Position numbers and translations under genes: made by a program. A DNA stretch of 22,117 bases. Origin: Rhizophagus sp. LPA8_4_AMF. Lineage: Eukaryota > Glomeromycota > Glomeromycetes > Glomerales > Glomeraceae. Each line of letters starts with the position of its first letter. The first letter of the stretch is position 1. Below, in pieces: positions 21,841 to 22,117 of this stretch. Location of the stretch: the NCBI GenBank assembly GCA_021464525.1, contig JADRCO010001145.1, positions 1 through 22,117 on the forward strand, written 5' to 3'. A model generated the notes under the pieces. That model did not search any database, was not told where the DNA came from, and worked only from the letters and a program-made list of their open reading frames with translations.

Positions 21841-21945
21841 AGTATATTTTCTGATTATACTTAAATATTTTCTGTATATGCCTAGATGTTTTTTAGATAC
21901 ATCTGGATATTTTCTGTATATATCTGAATATTTTCTGGATTTTCT
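21841..21945. repeat. degenerate ~21-bp tandem repeat
   Basis: The word ATATTTTCTG recurs with small changes (AGTATATTTTCTGATTATAC, AAATATTTTCTGTATATGCC, GATATTTTCTGTATATATCT, GAATATTTTCTGG), giving four to five units of about 20-22 bp. Units differ by substitutions, so this is an old array. Confidence 0.6.
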
Positions 21946-21990
21946 TTTTTTATAGGATTTATATTCACAGGTCGAAATTAGTTAAATAGG

Positions 21991-22117
21991 GTATCAATAG
22001 GTTATAAATAAGTTATCAATCAGCTATCAATCGGCTACCCTATTGGTAGCCGATTGAACTTGCGCCATAATCCGTCACCAATCAGGCAGGCCGATTGATA
22101 GCTGATTGATAGTCTAT
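21991..22117. repeat. palindromic repeat cluster running off the right edge
   Basis: The segment is built from a word like CTATCAATCGGCT in both orientations. The arm at 22015-22036 is inverted at 22089-22110 with 21 of 22 bases matching. Inside lies a perfect 12-bp hairpin, CAATCGGCTACC (22028-22039) and GGTAGCCGATTG (22045-22056), with a 5-nt loop. Further TATCAAT/TATAAAT words precede it at 21991-22020. The base composition is clearly less AT-rich than the preceding 5 kb. This probably is the end of a repetitive element continuing beyond the window. Confidence 0.65.

Larger units (their letters stand above)
17068..22117. other. 5-kb gene-free, AT-rich repeat region
   Basis: No reading frame of recognisable family and no tRNA-like fold was found on either strand. 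Short open frames (for example at 18271 and 21773) translate to Ile/Phe/Lys-rich strings expected from A/T DNA. The region contains the MITE-like and palindromic elements listed below, a (TA)n run at 18591-18608, poly-T around 17979-18000 and a small hairpin at 17517-17546 (arms TTAACTTGA/TCAAGTTAA). It contrasts with the preceding 17 kb, where spacers are mostly below 450 bp. Confidence 0.7.

Noticed and set aside
21773..21955. 60-codon frame ending in repeated YFL-rich peptides
   Set aside because: The peptide repeat reflects the ATATTTTCTG tandem DNA repeat; no evidence of coding.
1..22117. CRISPR arrays, operons, Shine-Dalgarno sites, tRNA or rRNA genes
   Set aside because: The DNA is intron-bearing eukaryotic sequence; no direct-repeat/spacer array and no A/B box or cloverleaf was found by eye on either strand.

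Overview
This is a stretch of eukaryotic nuclear DNA, very AT-rich, with intron-dense protein genes read from both strands. Eight genes can be reconstructed exon by exon with 49 spliceosomal introns in total, mostly 60-100 nt, GT-AG, in all phases. Gene content (SPT20, pICln, Notchless/Rsa4, NAXD, AdoMet decarboxylase, ITFG2, RPS7, AP-3 sigma) is that of a non-yeast opisthokont. The base composition, short introns and MITE-like repeats suggest an early-diverging fungus, possibly an arbuscular mycorrhizal (Glomeromycotina) species. That placement is an inference, not something the sequence proves.

Layout: 1-616 is upstream flank. SPT20 (SAGA subunit, +, 617-3834) converges on pICln (-, 4261-5279). 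pICln is head-to-head with Notchless/RSA4 (+, 5411-7587), with 131 bp between start codons. RSA4 converges on NAXD (-, 7744-9579). AdoMet decarboxylase (-, 9866-11136) and an ITFG2 homologue (-, 11391-14092) follow on the same strand. ITFG2 is head-to-head with RPS7 (+, 14265-15161), with 172 bp between start codons. The AP-3 sigma gene (+, 16125-17067) is last. From 17068 to the window end there is 5 kb with no supportable gene. It is very AT-rich and holds inverted-repeat elements: a 181-bp hAT-type MITE with a perfect 8-bp target-site duplication, two related foldbacks, a ~520-bp nested palindrome, and a palindromic repeat cluster running off the right edge.

Functions: the genes are housekeeping and do not form one pathway. 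Three concern assembly or control of gene-expression machinery (SPT20 in transcription, pICln in snRNP assembly, RSA4 in 60S maturation). RPS7 is a 40S protein. ITFG2 belongs to KICSTOR, the lysosomal scaffold that brings GATOR1 to TORC1 control in animals. NAXD repairs NAD(P)H hydrates, AdoMetDC feeds polyamine synthesis, and AP-3 sigma serves vacuole/lysosome-directed traffic. I see no novel multi-gene system. The observations most worth a second look are the ITFG2 homologue and its shared promoter region with RPS7, a 13-nt microexon beside a probable intronic MITE in NAXD, and the small repeat elements in the right-hand 5 kb.
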